Assembly: GCA_039820405.1 (NCBI GenBank)
Contig: JBCBQC010000026.1
Coordinates: 3,764 to 67,763 of the forward strand
Direction: 5' to 3'
Source: CALLVY01 sp937899855
Lineage (GTDB): Bacteria; Bacteroidota; Bacteroidia; Chitinophagales; Saprospiraceae
DNA length: 64,000 nt
Positions 8,299-18,700 of this stretch are shown here, one piece after another. The position numbers and the translations under genes were made by a program. The notes under the pieces were generated by a model. That model saw only the letters and a program-made list of their open reading frames with translations. It ran no database searches and was not told the DNA's origin. Position 1 is the stretch's first letter, and the number at the start of each line of letters is the position of its first letter.

Positions 8299-8940
8299 TT
8301 ATTCTTCTTCGGTGGCTGCGCTTTTCACTTCTTTTCCTCCGTCTAATTTATCTTGCCAGTCTTTGAGCTCCTCAAATTTACCGGCGGCAGCGAGTTCTGC
8401 TTGCTTGGGCCAAGTGGCGGGATTGTGCGTAGCATAACGTTTACCCGCTTCGGACAAAATCGCTTTTAGCTTCGCGACTTCGGTACCGGCTAGTGCGGCC
8501 CAGGTATTGATTCCAGCGTTGTGGAGCAATTCCGCAATCTTTGGTCCGATACCTTCAACGATTCTAAGATCGTCATTAGTATTGGAAGATGCAACATTTT
8601 TTTCGGTTGTTGTCTCAGCTGAGACTGGAGCGGGAACAGCTTCATCTTTCTTGCCCACAACTTTCGCGGGTGTTTCTGATACTTCTTTAAACGGTAAAAC
8701 GCTAACGAAAGTTCGGTTTGACCGTCCTTTTTTGAAGTTTACTGTACCATTGGTTAGTGCAAATATAGTGAAATCTTTGCCCATTCCAACATTTTCGCCG
8801 GGGTGAAACTTGGTTCCTCTTTGGCGAATGATAATGTTTCCAGCGGTGGCGTATTGGCCTCCAAACAACTTCACTCCTAATCGCTTGCTCTTGCTGTCTC
8901 TACCGTTGTCCGTAGAACCTACACCTTTCTTATGAGCCAT
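8299..8940 (-). CDS. rpmA: 50S ribosomal protein bL27 with C-terminal helix-hairpin-helix domain
   Basis: Residues 1-85 are a complete bL27, from MAHKKGVGSTDNGRDSKSKR through GGQYATAGNIIIRQRGT to FKKGRSNRTFVSV. bL27 reaches the peptidyl-transferase centre of the large subunit. The protein has 213 residues, more than twice the usual 85-90. After an Ala/Thr/Val-rich linker (about 92-125), residues 125-205 form a helix-hairpin-helix domain (IVEGIGPKIAELLHNAGI; ATWPKQAELAAAGKFEEL) of the kind I remember as a C-terminal extension on bL21 in many Bacteroidota. Here bL21 is normal in length and the extension is on bL27. No frameshift or internal stop is present. It is the second gene of the rplU-rpmA operon, with an 85-nt gap. 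Confidence 0.93.
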   Translation of the reverse strand: MAHKKGVGSTDNGRDSKSKRLGVKLFGGQYATAGNIIIRQRGTKFHPGENVGMGKDFTIFALTNGTVNFKKGRSNRTFVSVLPFKEVSETPAKVVGKKDEAVPAPVSAETTTEKNVASSNTNDDLRIVEGIGPKIAELLHNAGINTWAALAGTEVAKLKAILSEAGKRYATHNPATWPKQAELAAAGKFEELKDWQDKLDGGKEVKSAATEEE

Positions 8941-9025
8941 TGTAAACTTATTTACGAGTTAAAAATAAGGGAATTACTAAAATATTCAAATATTTGACCT
9001 ACAAAAGATTGATTTTTGCGCCTTT

Positions 9026-9337
9026 CTAAGCGGAAATTGCTTCAATCTTGAGCTTGGTAAACCTTTGACGGTGGCCATTCTTTACTTTGTAGCCTTTTCT
9101 TCTTTTTTTCTTGAAAACGATGACCTTGTCTCCCTTGTGGTGCCCCAGGACGGTGGCTTTCACATTTGCAGACGCAAGGACCGGCTTGCCAATCTGGACG
9201 GAGCCGTCGTTGTCGACCAGATGAACCTGGTCAAACGACATGCTGTCCCCTTCGTTGGCTTCTAGCTGGTGGACGAAGAGCTCCTGCCCTTCCTCGACTT
9301 TAAACTGTTGACCAGCTATGGTTACGATCGCGAACAT
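9026..9337 (-). CDS. rplU: 50S ribosomal protein bL21
   Basis: This 103-residue bL21 begins MFAIVTIAGQQFKVEEGQEL and ends with the basic segment VFKKKRRKGYKVKNGHRQRF. bL21 binds 23S rRNA in the large subunit. Its length is that of a plain bL21, without the C-terminal helix-hairpin-helix extension often seen in the phylum. It precedes rpmA in the usual order and has a good promoter at 9375-9406. Confidence 0.97.
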   Translation of the reverse strand: MFAIVTIAGQQFKVEEGQELFVHQLEANEGDSMSFDQVHLVDNDGSVQIGKPVLASANVKATVLGHHKGDKVIVFKKKRRKGYKVKNGHRQRFTKLKIEAISA

Positions 9338-9374
9338 TTTTGAGTGATTTAGATGGTTTCAAAATTTTGGACTG

Positions 9375-9406
9375 CAAAGATAGGAGTTTTGGTGTAAAAA
9401 CCCAAA
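9375..9406 (-). promoter_or_regulatory. Promoter of the rplU-rpmA operon
   Basis: On the minus strand, TTTG (9406-9403), a 20-nt spacer and TATCTTTG (9382-9375) match the Bacteroidota housekeeping promoter (TTTG, 19-21 nt, TAnnTTTG) exactly. It lies 38 nt upstream of the rplU ATG. Confidence 0.65.
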
Positions 9407-9414
9407 AGGAGCCC

Positions 9415-10626
9415 CTAAATCAGGTCCCGAAGCTGAAATTGAAAGGTTTTTTTCTGCTCATTTCGGATGACCTTGAGGCGAATCCTCTTTCCCACGCGCT
9501 TTTGCAGGACTTTGTTGAGGTGGTTGAGGTCGTAGAAGCGGCGATTGAGCCCGTTGATGCCGATGATCTGATCGCCGACCTCCAGCCCGGCCTCGGCGGC
9601 GGGAGAGTGGGGTAGGATATTGCTGATGAGAAAATTGTTGAGCCCCACGCCCGAGGCAATCAGGGTAAGTCCCGAGCGATCGTAGCGGAAGCCCTTGTTG
9701 TACCTGCGTTGGGGGCGGAGGTATACCTTTTCTCGGAAGTAATCAAAAACCAGGATAAAGCGGTGGAGCAGCATATTGCCCAGGATGCCATTGCGGTTGT
9801 TGAGAAAGCTGGTATCGAGGGCCTCCTCCATCTGTTGGAAATTAACCACCAGGCCACTGAAGAAGAAATCGTCCAACTGAATGCGTTCGATGCGCCCCAG
9901 GTAGCCATTGAGCTGCCCCCCCAGGCCCGATCCAATCGCACCCGGAATGATGTTTTCGGGCATGCGTAGCAATCCCGAGCTATCGGTGTGTAGGAGCAGG
10001 CCGAGGCTGGCTCCGGTATCGAGCAAGAGTTTGGCCTGCATGGCCTCGTCGGTCCGCACCTCCAGTTCGCACTTCAGGTAAGGCTTGCCCCGCACGACGT
10101 CGATATCCAAAGTTGTAAAGCCCCGCAGGTCTGTCGGATCAAAATACTGAGGAAAGTAAAAGGTGATGGTTTGCCGCCGGTAGTTGATTTCGAAGATGAG
10201 GTGCCGGAAAAAATTGGCCCCCAGAATGCCCTGGATGGGGACCCCCGTAAATTCATCCAATCGAAAATAATCATCCTCCAGCACCAAGAGGTCCTGCGAA
10301 GTGGCCAACAGGCCATTGAGCTCCAGCTCGACCCCCCGCGATAGGTAGGCCACCAGCTCGGTCGTCATGTCCGAACCCAAAATGCGGTAGCTCTTGGTGT
10401 AGTTGACCCCCAGGCTTTCTGCGATGTCGCGCTTGGTAATAATGGTGTACTCCGCCCCAGTGTCGAATACAAATTTCATGGGGAAAAACCCCTGGTAAAG
10501 TACGTCCACCACGATGAAGCCATTGTGGAAGGAAAAGGGGATGACCACCTTCTTGGTTCCGTTGGGGGCGGCAAAGCCGTGGGGTTGGGCAGCGAGGCTC
10601 AGCGATGCCACCAAGACCAGCGCCAT
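9415..10626 (-). CDS. Aspartyl protease with two DTG lobes and a C-terminal PDZ domain
   Basis: The 403-residue protein has two retropepsin-like lobes. The first carries FDTGAEYT (about residues 51-58) and the second LDTGASLG (about 201-208), so both catalytic Asp-Thr-Gly motifs lie in one chain. A PDZ domain fills the C-terminus (about 320-403; PHSPAAEAGLEVGDQIIGI). The PDZ domain probably binds substrate or partner termini. ATG 10626 begins a short hydrophobic segment (MALVLVASLSLAAQ) that acts as a signal peptide core. It lacks positive charges, so translation may begin at TTG codons further upstream, up to 10800. An extracytoplasmic location is inferred. The gene is divergent from susC. 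Confidence 0.83.
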   Translation of the reverse strand: MALVLVASLSLAAQPHGFAAPNGTKKVVIPFSFHNGFIVVDVLYQGFFPMKFVFDTGAEYTIITKRDIAESLGVNYTKSYRILGSDMTTELVAYLSRGVELELNGLLATSQDLLVLEDDYFRLDEFTGVPIQGILGANFFRHLIFEINYRRQTITFYFPQYFDPTDLRGFTTLDIDVVRGKPYLKCELEVRTDEAMQAKLLLDTGASLGLLLHTDSSGLLRMPENIIPGAIGSGLGGQLNGYLGRIERIQLDDFFFSGLVVNFQQMEEALDTSFLNNRNGILGNMLLHRFILVFDYFREKVYLRPQRRYNKGFRYDRSGLTLIASGVGLNNFLISNILPHSPAAEAGLEVGDQIIGINGLNRRFYDLNHLNKVLQKRVGKRIRLKVIRNEQKKTFQFQLRDLI

Positions 10627-11129
10627 GAGGCCAACCCGGAGCGGCCAATAGCCGGGGCTGGAGGCAAGTAAATATCTGGACAAATGCGCTAGTAATCGCA
10701 AGGATTTTTGATTCAAAGATGTACCTATAAAGCTAAAAAAAACTGGATTCAAATGCCGTAGAAAAACGGAATTTAGTTTTTGTGAATTGAGCAAACCCAA
10801 TAAAATTCGGCCTGCTTTTGCAAATTAAAAATTCATACGGCTTATTTTGGTTTTTACGAACTTATTTAGGACTTTTACACTAGTTAGTGTGTGAAAAACA
10901 CGTATTCAATAGAGAGAAGTGTTGGGAATAAATTTCACCTCTATTTTTGTTCTGCTACAACGTATTCATTTCGAGTACATTACAAAAATTTTAATCCCAT
11001 ATTTAAACGCTGCGCCCGAGGATGTTTCAAATTGCCATTGACCGATGGACATCTTCCACCCGATGAAAGTATGACGGTTCGTCCGTCCACATTTATAAAC
11101 TCTTTATTGTTAACAAAACTCAATAGTGT
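10627..11129. other. Divergent intergenic region between the protease gene and susC
   Basis: This AT-rich stretch holds the unresolved 5' end of the protease gene and the leader of susC. The palindrome ACACTAGTTAGTGT lies at 10877-10890. No exact TAnnTTTG element is seen for susC. An antisense reading frame here is a shadow of susC and is not annotated. Confidence 0.5.
10877..10890. promoter_or_regulatory. Operator-like palindrome upstream of susC
   Basis: ACACTA-GT-TAGTGT is a perfect inverted repeat with a 2-bp centre. It lies 240 bp before the susC ATG in the divergent region. A dimeric regulator site is a guess; no regulator gene is adjacent. Confidence 0.3.
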
Positions 11130-14093
11130 ATGAAACTTAAAATTGACACTTTTGTGAAAAGTGCCTTTATGCTGTTTCTCTTTACAGCACTTGGTACTTC
11201 TGCTTTTGCGCAGCGTACCATCACCGGTACGGTCACTGATGGTGGCGAAGAAGGGGAGCCCCTGATTGGTGCGACCGTCTTGGCCGTCGGTACTACCTCC
11301 GGTACCGTTACTGATTTCGATGGGAATTACTCCCTCAGCATTACCGACGACGTTACAGAACTGGAATTTTCCTACACGGGATACGCTACACAGAGAGCTA
11401 CCATCGGCGCCTCCAATGTATTGGATGTCGAATTGTCGGCCGGTACGGTACTCGACGAGGTCGTAGTCGTCGGTTACGGTACAGTGAAAAAGTCGGACCT
11501 CACCGGTTCGGTAGCCTCCGTCAAGGAGGAGGATTTCAACCAGGGTGTTTACACCGCTCCCGATCAGCTGATCCAAGGTAAAGTAGCCGGGGTACAGGTA
11601 TTGGGGAACAGCGGTCAGCCCGGTGCGGCTGCCACGGTACGGATTCGGGGTAACTCCTCCATCCGCGCGGGAAGCCAGCCCCTCTACGTCGTAGACGGTA
11701 TCCCCCTCGACGGTCGGAACGCTCGTCCCGGAGTAAGCAACGATGATATCGACGCGGGCGCCTCTCCCAATACCAACCCCCTCAACTTCCTCAACCCCAA
11801 CGACATCGCCTCCATGGAGGTACTCAAGGATGCTTCGGCCACGGCCATCTACGGTTCGCGTGGTGCCAACGGGGTTGTGATCATTACCACCAAAAGAGGT
11901 CGCAGCGGCGATCCCAAGATCGACTTCGGAGTATCGATGGGGGCCAGCACCATCCTCAACCGTTACGAAGTACTGAATGCGGATGAGTACACCGATGCAC
12001 TCGCCGAGTTCGGTCAAATGAGTGGTGACTTCGGCGGTGATGAAGATGCCCTCAGTGCCATCCTCCGGACGGGTTTGACGCAAAACTACAACATCTCCAT
12101 CGGTGGGGGTAGCGAAAACGGAACCTACCGGGTGTCGGCCTCGATCCTCGATCAGGAAGGAATCATCAAAGAAACGGGTATCAAGAAATACACCGGAAGC
12201 ATCAACGGTTCTTACAAGTTTCTCGATAGCAAGCGCCTTAAGGTCGATTTCCAATTGCTCGGTTCTCAGCAGGTGGAAGACATCGAAGCCCTGGGTACCA
12301 ACGCTGGTTTTACCGGTAACCTCATCGGTCAGGCCCTGCAATGGAATCCCACGCGTCCCCTTATCCTCGACAATGGCGAATTAGACATCGAGCTAGGATC
12401 GACGACCATCAACCCCCTCGGTTTGTTGGAAGCCTACGACGACCGGGCCAACATCACCACCATCCTGGGTAGCATTGCGCCCTCCTACAAGATTACGGAC
12501 GACTTGGAGTACAAGTTCCTCTACAGTGTCAACCACAACGTGGGTGATCGTAGAACGCAGACCAAAGGCTTTATCAACGTACAGAACGTAGAAGGTCGCG
12601 GGGTAGGTATCATCGGACAAGAGTCCCTGACTACCCAGCAGTTTACCCACACCCTGAGCTACAACAAGCAGCTGTCTTCGGCGCTGGGCTTTGGTGGGGT
12701 AATCGGTTACGAATACCAAAAGTTTGACCGCAGAGGTTTCACCATCTTGGCGCGCGATTTCGTCACCGATGACATCGACTTTACCAATGCCATCCAGAAC
12801 TCTTCGAGCAACAGTCGGGAGGCCCGTAGCTTTGCCGATCCCATCTCCGAGATCCAGTCTTTCTTCGGTCAATTCCGTTTCAACCTCAACGAAAAGTACC
12901 TCCTGACGGCTACCGTTCGGACGGATGGTTCCAGCAAATTTGGTAACAACTTCCGCTACGGGGTATTCCCCTCTTTTGCGGCGGCTTGGAACATATCGAG
13001 CGAAGATTTTATGGCCAGCAGCCCCTTCGATCAATTGAAGCTGCGGGTAGGTTGGGGTAGAACGGGTAACCAGGAATTTGACGCTGGTTCGGCCCAGGAG
13101 CGCTACCAACTGACCGATAATGGTGGTCTGCGTCTGGAAAACGTCGCTAACGATAGTCTCCGGTGGGAATCTTCTACCACCCTCAACTTGGGGATCGACT
13201 TTGCCATTTTCGACTACCGTTTGAGCGGTTCGATCGAATTCTTTAACAAAGTGGACGATGACCTGCTGTTTAACTTCCGCGCCATCGCCCCCGCTCCCGA
13301 TACCCGCTACTGGATCAACCTGCCCGGTCAGGTACTCAACCAGGGGGTTGAAATCGCACTGAACTCCTTCCTGATTCGCAAGGAAAAACTGAGCTTACAA
13401 TTGGGGGTCAATGCGACCTTCCTACGAAACGAACTCCAAAACTACAATGGACCACCCGTACTCACGGGAGAACTCTTCGGCCAGGGGGTATCCAACGCCA
13501 CCACCCAACGACTGGAGGAGGGTCAACCGCTAAATGCTTTCTACCTCCGGGATTGGATGGGGCTGGATGACAACGGCAACAACATTTTCCGAGAAAGCGA
13601 CCAATCGTTTTTCTTCGTGGGTAATCCCAACCCCACCACACTACTCGGGGTCACCGTCGATTTACAGTACGACAAGCTTAGCTTTGGTATGAACTTCAAC
13701 GGCGCTCTGGGCCACGATATCTACAACAACACGAAAAACTCCGTCCTCGCTATCGGTAACATCGGTACCCGTAACATCTCGGCGGACCTCGTTGGATCGG
13801 GAGAATCTCCCGCAAATATCGCCCAACCGTCGTCTCGTTACCTAGAAGATGGCAGTTACGTAAAACTTGCCAACGCACAAATCGGTTATAATTTCGGATC
13901 CCTAGGCAACTCAATCAGCAATGTGCGCGTATCTATTACGGGACAAAACCTGCTGGTATTTACCAACTTCACTGGATTCGACCCCGAAGTGAATACGATC
14001 AACGACAGAGAGGGCTTCCCCTCGGTTGGTATCGAATACGTGCCTTACCCCTCGGCAAGACAGTTTTTGTTTGGTCTTAATTTCTCTTTTTAA
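11130..14093 (+). CDS. susC: SusC/RagA-family TonB-dependent outer-membrane receptor
   Basis: The 987-residue outer-membrane transporter pairs with the SusD-like lipoprotein to import oligosaccharides or other large nutrients. A signal peptide ends at FAQ (about residue 28). A carboxypeptidase-regulatory-like domain spans 29-105 (RTITGTVTDG to FSYTGYATQ). The TonB-box region and SusC signature follow (LDEVVVVGYGT, about 108-118). The plug domain contains VRIRGNSSIRAGSQPLYVVD and EVLKDASATAIYGSRGANG. The rest is a beta barrel ending FGLNFSF with a terminal aromatic residue. susD starts 23 nt downstream. ATG 11130 is chosen because it opens directly into the signal peptide. Confidence 0.96.
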   Translation: MKLKIDTFVKSAFMLFLFTALGTSAFAQRTITGTVTDGGEEGEPLIGATVLAVGTTSGTVTDFDGNYSLSITDDVTELEFSYTGYATQRATIGASNVLDVELSAGTVLDEVVVVGYGTVKKSDLTGSVASVKEEDFNQGVYTAPDQLIQGKVAGVQVLGNSGQPGAAATVRIRGNSSIRAGSQPLYVVDGIPLDGRNARPGVSNDDIDAGASPNTNPLNFLNPNDIASMEVLKDASATAIYGSRGANGVVIITTKRGRSGDPKIDFGVSMGASTILNRYEVLNADEYTDALAEFGQMSGDFGGDEDALSAILRTGLTQNYNISIGGGSENGTYRVSASILDQEGIIKETGIKKYTGSINGSYKFLDSKRLKVDFQLLGSQQVEDIEALGTNAGFTGNLIGQALQWNPTRPLILDNGELDIELGSTTINPLGLLEAYDDRANITTILGSIAPSYKITDDLEYKFLYSVNHNVGDRRTQTKGFINVQNVEGRGVGIIGQESLTTQQFTHTLSYNKQLSSALGFGGVIGYEYQKFDRRGFTILARDFVTDDIDFTNAIQNSSSNSREARSFADPISEIQSFFGQFRFNLNEKYLLTATVRTDGSSKFGNNFRYGVFPSFAAAWNISSEDFMASSPFDQLKLRVGWGRTGNQEFDAGSAQERYQLTDNGGLRLENVANDSLRWESSTTLNLGIDFAIFDYRLSGSIEFFNKVDDDLLFNFRAIAPAPDTRYWINLPGQVLNQGVEIALNSFLIRKEKLSLQLGVNATFLRNELQNYNGPPVLTGELFGQGVSNATTQRLEEGQPLNAFYLRDWMGLDDNGNNIFRESDQSFFFVGNPNPTTLLGVTVDLQYDKLSFGMNFNGALGHDIYNNTKNSVLAIGNIGTRNISADLVGSGESPANIAQPSSRYLEDGSYVKLANAQIGYNFGSLGNSISNVRVSITGQNLLVFTNFTGFDPEVNTINDREGFPSVGIEYVPYPSARQFLFGLNFSF

Positions 14094-14116
14094 TTGTTGA
14101 ATAAATATTTCTTAAC

Positions 14117-15643
14117 ATGAAACTTCAGAAAATCCTTATAGCATTCGCGCTTTTGAGTGTATTTGGCTGTACTGACTTGGAGGAAACGCTTCGCGAGGAC
14201 CTCTCTGCCGAAGCTGCCAATGAACTCCTGCTCGAGAGTGCTGATGTTTCGGCTTTGCTCAAAGCCGTCTACGACGGGTTGCAACTTCCTTACCAGGATC
14301 AGGCCCGTGTTTTCGCTGCCCAACAGCACACTTCTGATGAAACCATCGGACCCACCCGCGGACCCGACTGGGATGACAACGGTGTGTGGCGGTCGCTCCA
14401 CGACCACACTTGGGATGCGGATCACCAATTTTTGGGCGATACTTTTAACGACTTGCTCCGCTTGGTATTCGACGCCACCAACGTGTTGAGTTTCCAACCC
14501 AATGCCCAGCAAGCCGCCGAGGCGCGTTTCCTGCGTGCATTTGCCATGTTCTCCGTACTGGACTTCTGGGGACAAGTACCCTTTAGAAACCCCGGTGAGA
14601 GCCTGCTCATAGCTCCCCAAGTACTGTCGGGCGACGAGGCCATCAACTTCATCGTGGCCGAACTCGACGAAATCATCGGCGACCTGCCCGATGGCCCCGC
14701 CTCGGTAGCCAACAAAGATGCGGCTCGGGTACTGAAGATGAAAATCTCCCTGAACAAAGGTACTTTCGCCAACCGCGCTCGTCCTGAGTTCCCCGCTGCC
14801 GACATGACCGAGGTCATCAACCAAGCGGATGCCATCATCAACAGTGGTACTTACTCCTTGGCGACCAATTTCTTCGATAACTTTGCGCCCAACAACGGCC
14901 AGAGCTCTCCCGAATTGATCTTTGTCGACGAAAACCTGGCCGGTGTGGCCGGTGGAGAAGGGAACACCGTACGTTCTCGCTGGTTCTGTACCCTGCACTA
15001 CAACATGAACCCCTCGGGTTGGAATGGTTTTTCCACGATTGGTGACTTCTACGACCGCTTCGATCCCGCCGATCCACGTATCGGTGGTGCCTACGTTGGC
15101 CAGACCGATGTATCGGGTATCAACGTTGGTTTCCTCCTCGGCCAGCAGGTCGATCAGGATGGCAATGCCCTGGAAGATCGCAAGGGTAATCCCCTCGACT
15201 TTACCAAGGAGGTGGCCCTCTCCGAAGGCGGCGACAACCTGGAGGTTACGGGTATCCGCGTGATCAAGTACCCCATCGATTACAACAACGGTGACAATGT
15301 CGACAACGACGCCGTTCTTTACCGTTACGCCGATGTACTGCTGATGAAAGCTGAGGCTTTGCTCCGCACGGGCAACGAACCCGATGCGCGTGCCATCGTC
15401 AACGACCTGCGTGCTGCGCGCAACCTGCCGGCTCTGGCTACCCTCACCCTGGACAACCTGCTCGACGAGCGTGGTTTTGAATTGTATTGGGAGAGTCACC
15501 GCCGTCAGGACCTGATCCGCTTCGGTAAGTTTCTCGATGCTTGGGATCAGAAACCAGCAACGGGCACCGAGCGCCTGCTGTTCCCGATTCCTACTCAGGC
15601 TCTGGCCGTAAACCCGAACCTGAGCCAGAATCCTGGCTATTAA
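14117..15643 (+). CDS. susD: SusD/RagB-family nutrient-binding lipoprotein
   Basis: The 508-residue surface lipoprotein is the lid and binding partner of SusC. The lipobox ends at Cys18 (LLSVFGC). The helical SusD core follows, with EARFLRAFAMFSVLDFWGQV and, near the C-terminus, the conserved segment ERGFELYWESHRRQDLIRFG. The last residues (LLFPIPTQALAVNPNLSQNP) are typical of the family. Ligand specificity cannot be read from sequence. It ends the susCD transcription unit, with a terminator 26 nt later. Confidence 0.96.
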   Translation: MKLQKILIAFALLSVFGCTDLEETLREDLSAEAANELLLESADVSALLKAVYDGLQLPYQDQARVFAAQQHTSDETIGPTRGPDWDDNGVWRSLHDHTWDADHQFLGDTFNDLLRLVFDATNVLSFQPNAQQAAEARFLRAFAMFSVLDFWGQVPFRNPGESLLIAPQVLSGDEAINFIVAELDEIIGDLPDGPASVANKDAARVLKMKISLNKGTFANRARPEFPAADMTEVINQADAIINSGTYSLATNFFDNFAPNNGQSSPELIFVDENLAGVAGGEGNTVRSRWFCTLHYNMNPSGWNGFSTIGDFYDRFDPADPRIGGAYVGQTDVSGINVGFLLGQQVDQDGNALEDRKGNPLDFTKEVALSEGGDNLEVTGIRVIKYPIDYNNGDNVDNDAVLYRYADVLLMKAEALLRTGNEPDARAIVNDLRAARNLPALATLTLDNLLDERGFELYWESHRRQDLIRFGKFLDAWDQKPATGTERLLFPIPTQALAVNPNLSQNPGY

Positions 15644-15668
15644 TAGACAGTTGAGTTTTCCAATAAAA

Positions 15669-15706
15669 AGAGAAGGTCATTCTACGGAGTGACCTTCTTT
15701 TTTTTT
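15669..15706 (+). terminator. Rho-independent terminator after susCD
   Basis: AGAAGGTCA (15671-15679) pairs with TGACCTTCT (15690-15698) across a short loop, followed by a T run to 15706. It separates susCD from the following operon. Confidence 0.9.
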
Positions 15707-15741
15707 ACCCTGCGCTGTCCTTTTTTCTGCGGCAAAAAAAG

Positions 15742-15749
15742 TATTTTTG
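15742..15749 (+). promoter_or_regulatory. Promoter -7 element of the FG-GAP/GH65/xyl operon
   Basis: TATTTTTG matches TAnnTTTG exactly. Transcription would start near 15756, which excludes the ATG at 15754 and favours ATG 15775 for the next gene. A clear TTTG element at the expected spacing is not seen, only a T run at 15721-15726. Confidence 0.5.
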
Positions 15750-15774
15750 AAGGATGGGTTTACAACACATAAGC

Positions 15775-18700
15775 ATGAGAAATACCGCCTTTTTACTCCT
15801 ACTTTTTCTATGCTCCTGCGCCAATAGTGGCTCGGATTCCGACCCGGCCCTACCGGCCCGTTTTGAGCTGCTGACCGCCGAGGCAACCGGCGTCGATTTT
15901 ACCAATCGGGTGGAGAACTCGGAGGACTTCAACATCTTCAGTTATCGCAATTTTTACAATGGCGGAGGTGTGGCCATCGGTGACCTCAACAACGACGGCC
16001 TACCCGACCTGTTCTTCACCGCCAACATGGGCCCCAATCGCCTCTACCTCAATCGGGGGGAGCTCAAGTTTGAGGACATCAGCGAACGAGCCGGGATCGA
16101 AGAGGCCGACAAGTGGAGTACGGGTGTCGCACTGGTCGACATCAATGCGGACGGTTGGTTGGACATCTACGTGTGTAATGCCGGATTTATCGAGGGCGTC
16201 GACCAGCGCAATTCCCTTTTTATCAATAACCAGGACCTGACCTTTACCGAGGCCGCCGCTGAGTACCAACTCGATGACAATGGCTATACCACCCACGCCG
16301 GCTTCTTTGACTACGATCTCGATGGCGACCTCGACGTTTACCTGCTCAACAATAGCTTTATCCCCGTCAATACCCTCAATTACAGCAACAAGCGGGAACT
16401 GCGCGCTCGGGACTGGCCCGTCAAAGATTTCCTCAAGGGGGGAGGGGATAAACTGCTCCGCAACGAAGGGGGTAAATTTGTCGACGTCAGCGAATCGACG
16501 GGCATCTACGGTAGCCTGATCGGTTTTGGACTCGGGGTGACGCTCGGTGACGTCAACGGGGACGATTATCCCGACATCTACGTATCCAATGATTTCTTCG
16601 AACGTGACTACCTCTACCTCAACCAGCGCGATGGCACTTTTGCCGAGGAACTCGAAAACTGGACTTCCCACATCAGCCACTCCTCCATGGGCGCCGATAT
16701 GGCCGACATCAACAACGATGATTTCCCCGAAGTCTTCGTCACCGATATGCTGCCCGACGATGAGTACCGCCTCAAAACCACCGCTACCTTCGACAACATC
16801 AGCCTTTACCAGCTCAAACAAAAACAGGGCTTTTACCACCAGTATATGCAAAACACCCTCCAGCTGAACGACCACAATCTGGGTTTTCGGGAGATCGCTT
16901 ACTTCAGTGGCGTCTCCGCTTCGGATTGGAGTTGGGGGGCCCTGATCTTCGATGCCGATAACGATAGCCATTCCGATATCTACGTCTGTAATGGCATCTA
17001 TCACGACGTCATCAACCAGGATTTTATCGACTTTTTTGCCAATGAGATCATGCAGAAAATGGTGCTCACCGGCAAAAAGGAACAGGTGGATTCCATCATC
17101 AACCAAATGCCTTCCGTCCCCCTGCGCAACAAAGCTTTTCGCAATCGCGGCGACCTGCGCTTTAGGGACGTAGCCGCCGAGTGGGGCTTCGATCAGGAAA
17201 CCTTTTCCAACGGCGCGGCCTACGGCGATCTCGACCGCGATGGCGATCTCGATCTGGTGATCAACAACGTCAACCAGCCGAGTATGGTGTTTGAAAATCG
17301 AACCGAAAAAATCGATTCGGCCCACTACCTGAGCGTCCAGCTGCGGGGAACGGGTGCCAATTCCTACGCCATCGGTGCCAAGGTAAAGGCTTACGTGGGG
17401 GATCAAATTATCAACCGCCAACTCATCCCCACCCGGGGCTTTCAATCCTCCATCGACTACCTCGTTTCCATTGGTTTGGGAACGCACCGCACGGTGGATT
17501 CCCTGGTCGTCGTCTGGCCCGATCGGCAACGCAGCCGGATCGAACGGCCCGCGATCGACCAAATTTTGGAGGTGGACTATCCCACGGCCGAGCGGCGTCC
17601 CGCCCGGGATTTCGCCGGGTCGCCACCGACGCTTTTCGAAGCGGTCGACCACGATTTTGTCGCCCACGAGGAAGATGACTTTATCGACTTTTACTTCGAG
17701 CGGAACGTTCCGGTGATGGTGTCGCACGATGGTCCCCGCGCGGGCCTGGGCGACGTCAATGGGGATGGTCGGGAAGACCTGTATATCGGTGGTGCGGCGG
17801 GCCAGGCCGGCCGGCTCTACCTGCGTACGGACGAGGGATGGGTGGCCAGCGGTACCGAATTTTGGGAAACGATGAATGTCTTTGAAGATACGGCCGTCCG
17901 CTTTTTTGATGCCGACGGCGATGGCGATCTCGACCTTTTTGTGGGCTCGGGTGGCAATCACCAACCCAGCCTGACCCGCGAGATGCAGGACCGCCTCTAC
18001 CGCAATGATGGGCAGGGCAACTTTAGCCTGGCCCCTTCCGCCTTTCCCACCAATGGGATGAACACCTCGGTCGCCGCCCCCTACGATTTTGATGGCGATG
18101 GCGATCTCGATCTGTTTGTTGGATCGCGGAGTCGGCCCAATGATTACGGACGATCGCCGGAGAGCTACCTGTACGAAAACGATGGGCAGGGCAATTTTAC
18201 GGATTGGGGGAAAAAACAAAACCCCCGCTTTTCCCGGCTCGGACTGGTGACCGATGCCGACTGGATCGACCTGACGGGAGATGGCCAGCGGGAGCTGGTG
18301 GTCGTAGGGGAGTGGATGAGTCCGCTGGCGTACCGCTTTGTCGATGGCCGCTTCGAAAAGCTGTCTTCCAATCTGGGGGATTATCCGGGTTGGTGGTACA
18401 GCCTGGCCCACGCCGACCTCGATGGGGATGGCGATGAGGATTTGTTTCTCGGCAACCTGGGAGAGAACTTCTACCTCCGTACCGATGCCGAACATCCGCT
18501 CAAGCTGTGGATGAACGACTTTGACCAAAACGGCTCGGTAGACAAGGTCATTACGCGCACCATCGCGGGGCGGGACATGCCCGTTCCCCTCAAAAAAGAC
18601 CTGGCCGAACAGGTGGTGGCCCTCAAAAAGCAAAACCTCCGTCACGAGAGCTACGCCGACAAGGCCATTCAGGATTTATTCTCCAAGGCGGGTATCAGCG

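Noticed and set aside
10980..12341. 453-codon antisense frame over susC
   Set aside because: It is a shadow of susC codon use, with no domain and no signal peptide.
16000..18645. 881-codon antisense frame within the first FG-GAP gene
   Set aside because: It arises from the GAT/GAC-rich codons of the calcium-binding repeats on the real strand. There is no start context and the sense gene is clear.
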